A DNA stretch of 64,000 nucleotides from Sphingomonas melonis (lineage in GTDB: Bacteria; Pseudomonadota; Alphaproteobacteria; Sphingomonadales; Sphingomonadaceae), in assembly GCF_013409985.1 (NCBI RefSeq), contig NZ_JACCBY010000001.1:806001-870000 (forward strand), written 5' to 3'. A model generated the notes under the pieces. The model was not told where the DNA came from, did not search any database, and saw only the letters and a program-made list of their open reading frames with translations. Below are positions 8,727 to 16,907 of the stretch, piece by piece; position 1 is the first letter of the stretch; the number at the start of each line of letters is the position of its first letter. The translations under genes and the position numbers were made by a program.

Positions 8727-9317
8727 CTATTTGCGGCTGAACAACCGCGCAATGAACCCCGGGGGGGACCTGCGCTGTTCACCCCTATATGACACCGAGC
8801 CCTCCTCACGCTGCCTGCGCGTGGCCCTCCACGCCCACTTAGGGATCTGTGGTGCGTCGCCGTTGATGTCATTGAGCCTAGCCCGGTAGCCCTGCACCGC
8901 CTTTACCGCTGCCTCGCAGAACGAGGTGTCCGGGAAATCCGTCTCCCAGTTGCGGCAGTTGCGCCACAGTGCGTTGAGGTTTTCCGCTGCCGTACGGTGG
9001 CGGATCGCCAGGTCACTGAGATTGAGAAAGGCAGTCATCCCGCTGAGGAGCGAAACCACTAGGCTGATGAATACGGGAATGTTGCGGATCAGCTCGCTGC
9101 CTACGCCCGCTGCCGGCAGGACGGTGCGGGTTTGGCTTGAAACGAGCCAGGCGAGTACGATCGAGAGCACGGTGGCGGGAAGACCGAGCGCGAGCTTGTG
9201 CACCCTCTCGTAGCGTCGCGCGGCCGCCCAGTGGCCGAGCTTAGAAGTCTCGGTGTCCTCCAGGTGGCGCTTGATCTCGTCGATCGCGGCGCGGAAGTGG
9301 TTCTCGTCATATATCAC
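8727..9317 (-). CDS. SLATT-domain two-helix membrane protein (second)
   Basis: 196 residues. Two membrane helices (about 43-60 and 80-98), with Leu-Ser-Asp-Leu-Ala-Ile-Arg-His-Arg-Thr-Ala-Ala-Glu-Asn after the second, match a SLATT protein. It is clearly different from the first SLATT protein, so this is not a simple tandem duplication. The reading frame can be extended upstream to 9422, but a GTG at 9317 overlaps the stop of the previous gene as GTGA and gives a protein that starts just before the first helix, so I prefer it. The C-terminus is basic and Arg-rich. It is third in the MNT - unknown - SLATT group. Confidence 0.7.
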   Translation of the reverse strand: MIYDENHFRAAIDEIKRHLEDTETSKLGHWAAARRYERVHKLALGLPATVLSIVLAWLVSSQTRTVLPAAGVGSELIRNIPVFISLVVSLLSGMTAFLNLSDLAIRHRTAAENLNALWRNCRNWETDFPDTSFCEAAVKAVQGYRARLNDINGDAPQIPKWAWRATRRQREEGSVSYRGEQRRSPPGFIARLFSRK

Positions 9318-9670
9318 CCTGGCTTGTGCTCCGACCCGGACTGAAACGCAGCGCTCACGCGCGCGCAAGCGTCCGCTACCGTCCGCGCCTGCGCTTCGGT
9401 AACGCCGAAGGTCGCGTCCCACTCTGCCATCGTCGCCACGTGGTAGACGAAAGCCAGGTCAGCCGCGAGCTTGCCGCCAAGCGCTGTCATCCCCACGACC
9501 ATTGCTTCACGTGTCCCATCGTATGCCACTCCGGCCGACCCGAGCCAGTCGAAAAGGGCGGCGCGTAGGGCCACCCAATCGAGTGCGACTGCTTTGGTCA
9601 ACATGCCCGCCCGGCGTAAAACCAAAGCGGCTTCAGTCCAACCAGCCTCGCCCCCAGTTGCGCTCGGCAC
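9314..9670 (-). CDS. Unknown helical protein between MNT and SLATT genes
   Basis: 118 residues from a GTG start two bases after the stop of the nucleotidyltransferase gene, with AGAGAG seven bases upstream; it overlaps the SLATT gene by GTGA. The sequence is alanine-rich and mostly helical in appearance, with no signal peptide or clear membrane helix. I do not recognise the family. Minimal nucleotidyltransferases are often paired with HEPN proteins, but I see no Arg-x(4-6)-His motif here. It may be an antitoxin, an adaptor or a substrate of the nucleotidyltransferase. The upstream part of the open frame (to 9778) lies inside the previous gene and is not counted. Confidence 0.55.
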   Translation of the reverse strand: MPSATGGEAGWTEAALVLRRAGMLTKAVALDWVALRAALFDWLGSAGVAYDGTREAMVVGMTALGGKLAADLAFVYHVATMAEWDATFGVTEAQARTVADACARVSAAFQSGSEHKPG

Positions 9671-9671
9671 C

Positions 9672-10022
9672 CTAAAGCTCTCTGCCGTCGAGAAGGACGT
9701 TCCGGACGTACTGCGACACCGCGGACGAGCAGGACGATGCCTCGATTGGAAAGCACGTGTGCAGGACACCGGTCGCAACAGAGCGGTCTGCCAGTAAGCC
9801 AGCCATCGTCCTTACCGCCTCGAACCGGTCCGTGCCGTCTTGCACGATAATCGCGAGGTCGACGTCGCCCGGATCGACGCCGTGGACGGCCGAGCCATGG
9901 AGCAGTACCCGCGCCCCGCCCGGCACCGCACGACGAAGGTTAAGCGCGAGTTGGGCGAGCTCATCCCGCCATGATTTGCCCGACGCTACCTTTGCCGCGT
10001 TATCTTTATCGCGACGATCCAT
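9672..10022 (-). CDS. Minimal nucleotidyltransferase (MNT-like)
   Basis: 116 residues with the core of a small nucleotidyltransferase: LLHGSAVHG (Gly43-Ser44) and GDVDLAII (Asp53, Asp55). Proteins of this type (MNT/MenA-like) transfer nucleotides to proteins or tRNA in toxin-antitoxin and defence settings. The C-terminal half is short and contains no second domain. It is the first gene of a minus-strand series of five genes (MNT, unknown, SLATT, SLATT, CD-NTase) and is divergent from the OLD-like ATPase gene. The third acidic residue of the active site is not obvious, so activity is uncertain. Confidence 0.65.
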   Translation of the reverse strand: MDRRDKDNAAKVASGKSWRDELAQLALNLRRAVPGGARVLLHGSAVHGVDPGDVDLAIIVQDGTDRFEAVRTMAGLLADRSVATGVLHTCFPIEASSCSSAVSQYVRNVLLDGREL

Positions 10023-10135
10023 CTGCTGGACCTAGCACGTCCTATAAGCCGCATGGCAAGCCCCTCCGCTCGCATGTTCGCTTTTCGTTTTGAAAGCGGA
10101 TACGATAGCGATCCGATAAAGCCGAGAGGTCGCCG
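10023..10135. promoter_or_regulatory. Divergent promoter region between the NTase/SLATT operon and the OLD-like gene
   Basis: 113 bases separate two oppositely transcribed defence-type genes, so both promoters should lie here. It contains CGTTTTGAAAGCGGATACGA-like AT-richer sequence, but I cannot assign boxes with confidence. Confidence 0.35.
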
Positions 10136-12673
10136 ATGCGTCTGGAAACCGTGTATGCCCGGTTCTACAAGTCGTTCAACTTCGACAGCGTTCGCAAATC
10201 GCATCCTGGAGCGAAGCCGGAAGCCTGGGATCTGATCGCCGGGGACTTCTACCCCTACGTCACGATCGCCATCGATCCGCGCATTACTGCCGTCGTCGGT
10301 GCAAATGAATCCGGCAAGAGCCACCTCCTCGGTGCTATTAAAAGCGCAATCACGGGTAACGACATCGAGCAACGCGATCTCTGCCGCTACTCCCCATTCT
10401 TTAGCGTCGAACGTGGAATGACGTCCTGGCCGCATCTCGGTCTGAAGTGGTCGTCCTTGAACGCGGAGGAGGTCGCATCACTGAGATCTGCGGCACCCGA
10501 GGCGCCCGCAGACTTTTCTACCTTCCACATGTTTCGTGAAGGTCCTGACGTGCTTCGCCTATTCTTTCCGCGGAAGAATGGCGCGCCGACGGAAGTTGGG
10601 TTAACTGGTGCGGCCGCTAGAAGCTTCGGTCGCGACTTCCTACCACTCCCGTTCGAGATCAAGGCCGGCGTGGGACTGCCGAACGCAGTTCCGCTGGCAT
10701 GGCTACGTGACGAGATCGAACCCTCTTCTGCGCTTGCTACGAGGCGAGGTCGTGCGGCCCTGTTGGAGGCGGGTGCCTTCGTTCTCGACAACCTTCCTGC
10801 CGACGCGCAGCAGTTCGCCGGCATTGCTTCGACCTTGTTTCCCCGGATCAGTGGCTACCGCACTTCTCGCGGAGCAGCGGTCGCGGACGAGGACCCGAAG
10901 GCGCTCGGTCTCGCCCGCGACCTGCTCGTTAGGCTGGCACTGATCGACCCGGAGAGGCTCGCAGACCTGGCCAAAGCCATCGACGACGGGGACGACGGAC
11001 ATGCCAACGCTCTGGTCGCGAGGATCAACCACCAGTTGGCGCGTCACCTGAATTTTCCTAAATTCTGGGTGCAGGACCGCGATTTCGCAATCAAGGTGTC
11101 GCCGCGCGACGTTGACCTGGTGTTCACCATCCAGGACCGCACCGGCACGGAGTACACTTTTGCGGAGCGGAGCCACGGCCTCAAGTACTTCCTCTCCTAC
11201 CTCATCCAGGCTCAGACGAGGGAGCCATCGGCTGACCGTGCTGAGATTCTGCTGATGGACGAACCTGACGCCTTCCTCTCAGCCGAGGCGCAGCAGGATC
11301 TGCTAAAGATATTCGATAACTTTGCCCATCCCGAGGGCGACACGCGGCCTGTCCAGGTCATCTACGTCACCCACTCGCCCTTCCTTCTCGATAAAAATCG
11401 CGCCGAGCGGATCCGCGTCCTTCAGAAGGGGCGGGCGAGCGAAGGCACCCGCGTCATCCGCAACGCATCACGTAACCACTACGAACCCCTTCGCTCGGCC
11501 TTCGGCGCGTTCGTGGGTGAGACCGCGTTCATTGGCTCCTGCAATCTCCTAGTGGAGGGAGCGGCCGACCAAGTCCTGCTCGCCGGCGCATCGCGTCTGA
11601 TCCGCGCCGGAGCTAGTCCAGGCCGCGGTGACAGCCTCGACCTCAACCGGATCGTTATCGTTCCCTGCGGCTCCGCCGGGCAAATGCCCTACACCGTTTA
11701 CCTCATACGTGGACGCGACACCGAGAAGCCGCCGGTCATCGCGCTGCTAGACGCCGACCCCGCGGGCCGAGACGCCGCGAAGGCACTGCGGGGAGGCGAG
11801 AAGCGGATCGGACGCCTTATCAAGCCTGAATACGTTTTGGACGTTGCGACTGCGGTCGAGCCCGATGTTAACGGACGTGTCCCGGTCGAGATCGAGGATC
11901 TCGTTCCGACCCCGCTGGCCGTTCGGGCGGCCAACGAGTATTTTCTCGAAATCGAGGAGTTTCGTGGCGAACGCCCTGCAGCCTTCACGATTCAGGAGCT
12001 TCCCTCGACGCTGTCCGCCGACGAGTCGGTATTCGATGCCTTGAACACGCTGGCGAAGGCACGTGGCAGGCACATAGACAAGATCGGTTTCGCGCGTGCG
12101 GTGATCGGGATCTGCGAGAAGGAGGGGGCTGAGGATATCGACGTGGCCGCTTTCCTTACCCGTATGCGGCCCTTGTTCCGCAAGCTGACGGAGACGCAGC
12201 GTGCGGCGGAACGCGACGCTTCAAAGGCACGGATATCCTCCCTCGTCGATCGCCTGCAGAGCAATTTCCGCCGGGACCATCCGGACGTCGCGACGACCGA
12301 GCAGGCCCTCCACCTTCTTGAGGACGTAGCAGACGTGTTGGATGATTCACGTGAAGCCGATGCCGTCAGGACCCGATTGCTGCAACTGCGGCGTGACTTC
12401 GCGCTAGATGACCACGAGACGCTGACGATCGATCGATATGACGTCTTCCTCGTCGAATTGGCTGGACTGAAGCACAGCTTCGAGCATGTTGAGGGGCAGC
12501 AGTCGGACGTGGTTGCTAAGAACGATATAGCGGCGCCCGAAACCAAAACCATCGCTAAGAAGGCTCGAACAGCAAGGAAGACGCAGGCAAATGAGGGGCA
12601 GATCCGAACACCGCGCGCGTCCACGCCCCGGCGCAAGGCTACTGATAAGAGCAAGCCTGGCATCGATAGCTGA
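10136..12673 (+). CDS. OLD-like ATPase with TOPRIM nuclease domain
   Basis: 845 residues. An SMC/RecF-type ATPase carries Walker A GANESGKS (residues 55-62) and Walker B ILLMDEPD (about 370), followed by VTHSPFLL. A TOPRIM domain begins near 471 (LLVEGAADQVLL) and contains LLDADPAG (about 536). The last ~60 residues are very Lys/Arg-rich, perhaps for nucleic acid binding. This matches the OLD (overcoming lysogenisation defect) family of ATP-dependent nucleases, many of which act against phage. The ATG has GAGAGG six bases upstream. No UvrD-like GajB partner follows, so it is not an obvious Gabija system. It is divergent from the NTase/SLATT operon. Confidence 0.8.
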   Translation: MRLETVYARFYKSFNFDSVRKSHPGAKPEAWDLIAGDFYPYVTIAIDPRITAVVGANESGKSHLLGAIKSAITGNDIEQRDLCRYSPFFSVERGMTSWPHLGLKWSSLNAEEVASLRSAAPEAPADFSTFHMFREGPDVLRLFFPRKNGAPTEVGLTGAAARSFGRDFLPLPFEIKAGVGLPNAVPLAWLRDEIEPSSALATRRGRAALLEAGAFVLDNLPADAQQFAGIASTLFPRISGYRTSRGAAVADEDPKALGLARDLLVRLALIDPERLADLAKAIDDGDDGHANALVARINHQLARHLNFPKFWVQDRDFAIKVSPRDVDLVFTIQDRTGTEYTFAERSHGLKYFLSYLIQAQTREPSADRAEILLMDEPDAFLSAEAQQDLLKIFDNFAHPEGDTRPVQVIYVTHSPFLLDKNRAERIRVLQKGRASEGTRVIRNASRNHYEPLRSAFGAFVGETAFIGSCNLLVEGAADQVLLAGASRLIRAGASPGRGDSLDLNRIVIVPCGSAGQMPYTVYLIRGRDTEKPPVIALLDADPAGRDAAKALRGGEKRIGRLIKPEYVLDVATAVEPDVNGRVPVEIEDLVPTPLAVRAANEYFLEIEEFRGERPAAFTIQELPSTLSADESVFDALNTLAKARGRHIDKIGFARAVIGICEKEGAEDIDVAAFLTRMRPLFRKLTETQRAAERDASKARISSLVDRLQSNFRRDHPDVATTEQALHLLEDVADVLDDSREADAVRTRLLQLRRDFALDDHETLTIDRYDVFLVELAGLKHSFEHVEGQQSDVVAKNDIAAPETKTIAKKARTARKTQANEGQIRTPRASTPRRKATDKSKPGIDS

Positions 12674-12767
12674 GATCGGCCCTCCATTTGCCAGCGTTAA
12701 GGAGGATAAGCAGCCCAAAATCGCGCCAACGCACTTGCGAGCAAGGAACTCACTGGTCGGATTCCGA

Positions 12768-13577
12768 ATGCAGTGGATAGCAACTGCTTTGCGCCCGGTC
12801 CCCCGGATCCGAGGATTGCTGGCGATCTGCCTGGCCACAGTTTCGGTGGCGGCTGCAGATACTGCGCATGGCGGAGCCGAACTCCACACCTTCCACTGCC
12901 TCTACGGCTGCCCGATCGGGGCTCCGGGCATTGATGATATCGTCGTACGCGAGATATACACGCTTGCGTCCAACGACCTGACTAAGATGGCGGACTGGGT
13001 TGCGTATCGCGTGACGCCCTCCTCCATCGGACCCTCCGGCGAGCGGAAGTGGTCCGCAGACCCGTGGCTGTCACCTGACGAGACGCTAGAACCCGCCGAC
13101 TACGACGACGCATCGCGGGCGCTGGGGGTCGATCGCGGTCATCAGGCGCCGCTCGCCGGACAATCAGGTACGCCGTTCGCGAGCGATACCAACATCCTCT
13201 CCAACATTACGCCGCAGGGGTCCGGCCTGAACCAAGCGTCATGGCAGCGGCTCGAGGCTCAGGAAAACGAGCTCGCCCGGTTAGAAAATGTTGCCGTTTA
13301 CGTGCTGACTGGTCCTCTGTTCGAGCGTACGATGCCCCCGTTGCCCAAGGCGGATGAGCGCCACAGAGTGCCCTCGGGCTACTGGAAGGTAATCGCGACG
13401 CAGGACGGCCGCATGGCGGCCTTCATCATGGACACCGCGGCGCCAAGGTCGCTCGATCACTGCAGCGCTCGAGTGTCACTGGACGTTGTCGAGTTGAGGT
13501 CGAGGCTCGGTCTCTTTCCCCGCTTAACGACGCGATCGTTCCGTGACCTATCGCCCGATTTGGGATGTAATTCGTGA
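12768..13577 (+). CDS. Secreted DNA/RNA non-specific endonuclease (DRGH type)
   Basis: 269 residues. A signal peptide (about 1-30, ending VSVAAA) predicts export. The catalytic motif DRGH is at 122-125, followed by QAP, with the supporting Asn-rich segment LSNITPQ...LNQ and Trp-x-x-Leu-Glu downstream, as in the NucA/Serratia nuclease (beta-beta-alpha metal) family. It should cut DNA and RNA in the periplasm or outside the cell. The open frame extends upstream to 12591, but the ATG at 12768 puts the signal peptide at the N-terminus and is preferred. It overlaps the next gene by GTGA and begins 95 bases after the OLD-like gene, so co-transcription is possible. Confidence 0.8.
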   Translation: MQWIATALRPVPRIRGLLAICLATVSVAAADTAHGGAELHTFHCLYGCPIGAPGIDDIVVREIYTLASNDLTKMADWVAYRVTPSSIGPSGERKWSADPWLSPDETLEPADYDDASRALGVDRGHQAPLAGQSGTPFASDTNILSNITPQGSGLNQASWQRLEAQENELARLENVAVYVLTGPLFERTMPPLPKADERHRVPSGYWKVIATQDGRMAAFIMDTAAPRSLDHCSARVSLDVVELRSRLGLFPRLTTRSFRDLSPDLGCNS

Positions 13578-14464
13578 TCAGATTTCAATTACGACCGGGG
13601 CACGCCCTGACCCCATGCCTCTTTCTGTCGCTGACTGCCGGTGGATGCGCAACTGCACCCTCAGCCGATCTGACCGGCTTTGGTCGCGCTGCCTCGACGC
13701 TCCAAACGGAAGCCGCCACGACGTTCGCCGACGCTAACCGGCTGACCCGCTCGGTCGAGGTTGACCGCTTCGTCCGCTCCGGAGCGATCGCCCTGTCCGA
13801 GCGCCGCTTCCCGGCGGCCGTTCCGCCCGAAGTCGGCGTCAAGTGGCGCGGTGCGCTTGGCGATCTTGCACGCTACGGTAACCTGCTGGCGACGCTCAGT
13901 GGTCGCGGACGCGGTGGCGTACAGACTGAGGCCTTCCGCGAGCTGGGCGTCCAACTCAATGCGGGGCCGACCGCGGCGGATCTCGACCCCGGCGTATCCG
14001 CCGGCTTTGCGGCCTTGGCGGGCGCTCTGGTCGATCTGCGGGCTCAGGCCAGCACGCGTGACATTCTGCGCCGGACAGACCCGGACGTCCGCGCGCTCCT
14101 GACGGCAATGGCGAACGCCATCGGGCGGAACGACCTGGAAGGTCTGCGGGGTACTGTAGCGTCAAGCTGGACCACGGCGCTCTCCGTCTATCAACGTACA
14201 TACGCTGTAGCCGCCACGGAGAAGGCCGATGCACGTCAGAGGCAGATTGTAGCCGACTATCTTACCGGTATCGATAGGCGCGACGCGCAGCTGGCGGCAC
14301 TTGCCGGTCTGCGCGCATCGCTGCTCGGTCTCGCGGACGCGCACACTGCAGCCGCCAACGGATCGAAGCGGCCGTTTGATGAGATGCTTAAGGACGTGAA
14401 CGAGCGGCTGAACCGGACCGAGGCCACCTACCGGGCGATCGACAAGGCAGGAGACGTGAAATGA
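13574..14464 (+). CDS. Predicted lipoprotein of unknown function
   Basis: 296 residues from a GTG that overlaps the nuclease stop. A hydrophobic N-terminus ends in a lipobox (LTAGG-Cys25), so the mature protein should be a periplasm-facing lipoprotein. The rest is alanine/arginine-rich and looks all-helical, with no motif I recognise. It is tightly coupled to the secreted nuclease before it and to a small coiled-coil protein after it (ATGA overlap). A role as inhibitor, anchor or partner of the nuclease is an inference from context. Confidence 0.65.
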   Translation: MIRFQLRPGHALTPCLFLSLTAGGCATAPSADLTGFGRAASTLQTEAATTFADANRLTRSVEVDRFVRSGAIALSERRFPAAVPPEVGVKWRGALGDLARYGNLLATLSGRGRGGVQTEAFRELGVQLNAGPTAADLDPGVSAGFAALAGALVDLRAQASTRDILRRTDPDVRALLTAMANAIGRNDLEGLRGTVASSWTTALSVYQRTYAVAATEKADARQRQIVADYLTGIDRRDAQLAALAGLRASLLGLADAHTAAANGSKRPFDEMLKDVNERLNRTEATYRAIDKAGDVK

Positions 14465-14832
14465 GCGACGTTGACACCTTACCGGTTCGTCCCGGCGACA
14501 ATCCTGAGCTGCAGGCAATGCACCGAGATCTTGTGGCGCTAGTCCGTCGGCTGGAGGAGTCGATTGACACTGCCCCGGACGCGGCGACAATCGCCGCGAT
14601 AACTGAGCAGATGGCTGAGGTGAACGCACGCGTGACATCGACCGGCCGGGTGCTTCTGGCCGCACAAACCGAGGAGATAGCCCGCCACGCCAAGGCAGTT
14701 TCCAACGCGATTCCGGCGATCACAAAAGAGATCGAGGGTCTCCAAGACTGCGAGCGCATGATTAGGAGCTTTTCCGCTCTGCTTGGGACCGTCGACGAGG
14801 CGGTGCGCGTCGCAACACTTGCCTGCGGATGA
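14461..14832 (+). CDS. Small helical protein of unknown function
   Basis: 123 residues, no signal peptide, no membrane helix. Heptad-like runs (IAAITEQMAEVNARV and EEIARHAKAVSNAI) suggest a coiled coil or helical bundle. Its ATG overlaps the lipoprotein stop, so it belongs to the nuclease-lipoprotein operon. If cytosolic, it cannot directly touch the exported nuclease, unless exported by another route. Family unknown to me. Confidence 0.55.
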   Translation: MSDVDTLPVRPGDNPELQAMHRDLVALVRRLEESIDTAPDAATIAAITEQMAEVNARVTSTGRVLLAAQTEEIARHAKAVSNAIPAITKEIEGLQDCERMIRSFSALLGTVDEAVRVATLACG

Positions 14833-15008
14833 CGGCCTCCCAACGGACCTGATCTCGCTCTGCAGGGAGCGAATTCCCCATACTCCGGCTAGTACGTAGT
14901 CCTGAAGCCATCAATGTGAAATGGTGCCGCAGCCCGGTGTACGCGCAGGCTCGCCAGCCGTTATCGGTACAGCATCTATTCGATTGAGGCTTGGTCGGAC
15001 CACTTATC

Positions 15009-16442
15009 TTAAATACCTTCCTGCCCCAAGATCGCTCTCAGCTTCGTGTGAAGCTTCAGTTGCTCGGGTCGATAAGCCTTTACCTCGTCGACAATGGGAA
15101 CCGGACCAGCATCGATGCGGCGATATACGCTCTCATGCAATTCGCCGTTCTCGAAAACGTATCGAGGCTTCTTTTTCCACTGCCAGCCAAGCGCCTTCAC
15201 CATATATCGCTCTTCATGCTGCAGGCCGCGGTGATCTCCGAAGGTCTGGAGCTCCCGGTCGTTAATTAAAATCTCGGGGACGCAATCCCGCAGTTCCTCG
15301 ACCATCCATGCGAGCGCAATGTCGCTCAGCCGGGACTCGCTTTCCGTATAGCTTCCACCAATGTCGCTGTGGCAGCCGGCGAACCATACCTGCTTCAACC
15401 ATCTCGGCTTCTGGTCCGCCCTACGGGCGGGTGTGACCTTCGGACCCCACTCGACGCGCGGGAAACTCGCGCGCTCCTCGTCAATCGCCATCGCATGGCG
15501 CGCGTAGGCCACCTCTCCAGAAAGGAATCTGTCGTAATTCTTGTTATGCCAAAACGCCCAATTCGTAGAACGCTTGCTCAGGTTCCTGTTGGGTACCTTA
15601 CGAAGATCAATTCCAAGTTCCTTGCAGACCGGTGAATACCTCTTCCGCAGGATGGTCGCCAAGTACAGGAGCCATCCAAGGGTAAGCGACACTGATGCGA
15701 TACTCAGCAACTTGAATATCCAATGGAAATGGAGCGTGAACGAAGCGGCGGTGAGCAGGCCGGCCGACAGAAGAATGGCACCGAAGATCGACTTGAGACT
15801 GCTACTGCCCAGCGCCGCAACCGTGTCGAACACACCGATAAAATGCGGTTCCACATTACCCCGGGGGGCAGCCGGATCTTCATTCTGCGAAGATCCATAG
15901 CGAAGGCGGAACCGGCGTCCGAGTTCCTCTCTCTGATCGAAGTAGGGCTGCGCGTTGCGACGCTTTCCCGCCCCGTGGTTGTAAACCTTCTGAACCGCTT
16001 CATACGCAACGGCTCGGACGGTCGCACCGTACTTGGGCATGGGCCGTCCGTCGGGCAGCCGGGTGGGAACCCCACAAAGGTTCAGTACGGATGCGAGTGC
16101 CCGAACGGTATAGGCGCCCCTCGAGAAACCGAAAAGGCAGATTCGGTCTCCAACTTCGTAGGCGGCAATGATCGCCTCGTAGCAGTCGATAATATTCGTA
16201 TCGATACCGGTGCCGACTGTCGCCTCTAGAAACTGCTTTGTTCTTTTAAAGGTCCAGCCGCTAACCTCGCCCTTCCCAAGTCCGGGATCGTAGAATGCGA
16301 CTTGCTGCCGCGGATCGATGAATGAAGCTGGGCCTGGTCGCAATGCCCTGTAAAGCTTATACACGTTTGACAGCTTCTGATCAGGCCTGATGCCCCCAAT
16401 CTGACCGGTTCCATCGGAGAAAATTAGGATATTCTTTGCCAA
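15009..16442 (-). CDS. DUF2235 alpha/beta-hydrolase (phospholipase-like)
   Basis: 477 residues from a TTG at 16442 preceded by GGAGG at eight bases, giving the family's usual start (MAKN.LIFSDGTG). A longer frame begins with a GTG at 16523 but has a poor binding site. The lipase nucleophile lies in GFSRGA, and the fold matches DUF2235, which includes Tle1-type phospholipase effectors. A hydrophobic stretch in the middle (FGAILLSAGLLTAASF...) could be two membrane helices. No type VI secretion or immunity gene is adjacent. It stands alone inside a defence-rich region, so it may act against the cell's own membrane. Substrate unknown. Confidence 0.75.
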   Translation of the reverse strand: MAKNILIFSDGTGQIGGIRPDQKLSNVYKLYRALRPGPASFIDPRQQVAFYDPGLGKGEVSGWTFKRTKQFLEATVGTGIDTNIIDCYEAIIAAYEVGDRICLFGFSRGAYTVRALASVLNLCGVPTRLPDGRPMPKYGATVRAVAYEAVQKVYNHGAGKRRNAQPYFDQREELGRRFRLRYGSSQNEDPAAPRGNVEPHFIGVFDTVAALGSSSLKSIFGAILLSAGLLTAASFTLHFHWIFKLLSIASVSLTLGWLLYLATILRKRYSPVCKELGIDLRKVPNRNLSKRSTNWAFWHNKNYDRFLSGEVAYARHAMAIDEERASFPRVEWGPKVTPARRADQKPRWLKQVWFAGCHSDIGGSYTESESRLSDIALAWMVEELRDCVPEILINDRELQTFGDHRGLQHEERYMVKALGWQWKKKPRYVFENGELHESVYRRIDAGPVPIVDEVKAYRPEQLKLHTKLRAILGQEGI

Positions 16443-16907
16443 CGCCTTCGCCTCCGAGACTGCGATCCGACCTTTTGGGTCTTCTAGCAGGGGACAGTCC
16501 TCGAAAGTAGGGTCAGCTCGCACCTTCGAAGGAGGTTAGTTCGCTGGGTTTACCGGACGACCGGTTTCGAGAAGCGCGACGTCGCCGCTGAAGAGCCGGA
16601 TCTGCGTCTGCCCTCGGCCGGTCGGCCGCGGCAGCTCACGACCAACTTAAGCCGTTCCACGGCAGGCGCGTGAATGGCCGCTCCTGCCGGAACCCGCCAT
16701 TCCTATCCCTTTGATCGGTCCGGCAGCAGCGCGCCTTAATTCCGGTCATAGCTCGCCGACTTGGCGCAACCCGGAAGCGGACATCCGAAAAGTTCGCTGA
16801 CAGCCTACATATAGCGGCGATCACTTGGTCAGCCCTCGACGAAGGCGAGCAGGTCGGCGTGCCAATGCCGACGGCGCGACCGAGGTCGCTAGCCTCGGAC
16901 GCAGGGG
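16443..16907. other. Intergenic region with repeat debris
   Basis: No supported gene. The right part (about 16660-16745) contains GTGAATGGCCGCTCCTGCCG and GCCATTCCTA pieces that resemble the dispersed repeat family. The left part may code for the extra N-terminus of the DUF2235 protein if the upstream GTG is used. Confidence 0.35.

Noticed and set aside
9671..9778. Longer N-terminus of the unknown gene between MNT and SLATT
   Set aside because: It lies fully inside the nucleotidyltransferase gene; a coupled GTG with a good binding site at 9670 is a better start.
12591..12767. Upstream extension of the secreted nuclease
   Set aside because: It would bury the signal peptide inside the protein and overlaps the 3' end of the OLD-like gene.
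10136..13577. OLD-like gene plus nuclease as a Gabija-type pair
   Set aside because: Gabija needs a UvrD-like helicase partner; the next gene is an exported DRGH nuclease instead.
15704..16229. Plus-strand frames inside the DUF2235 gene
   Set aside because: Opposite-strand shadows of a gene with clear motifs.
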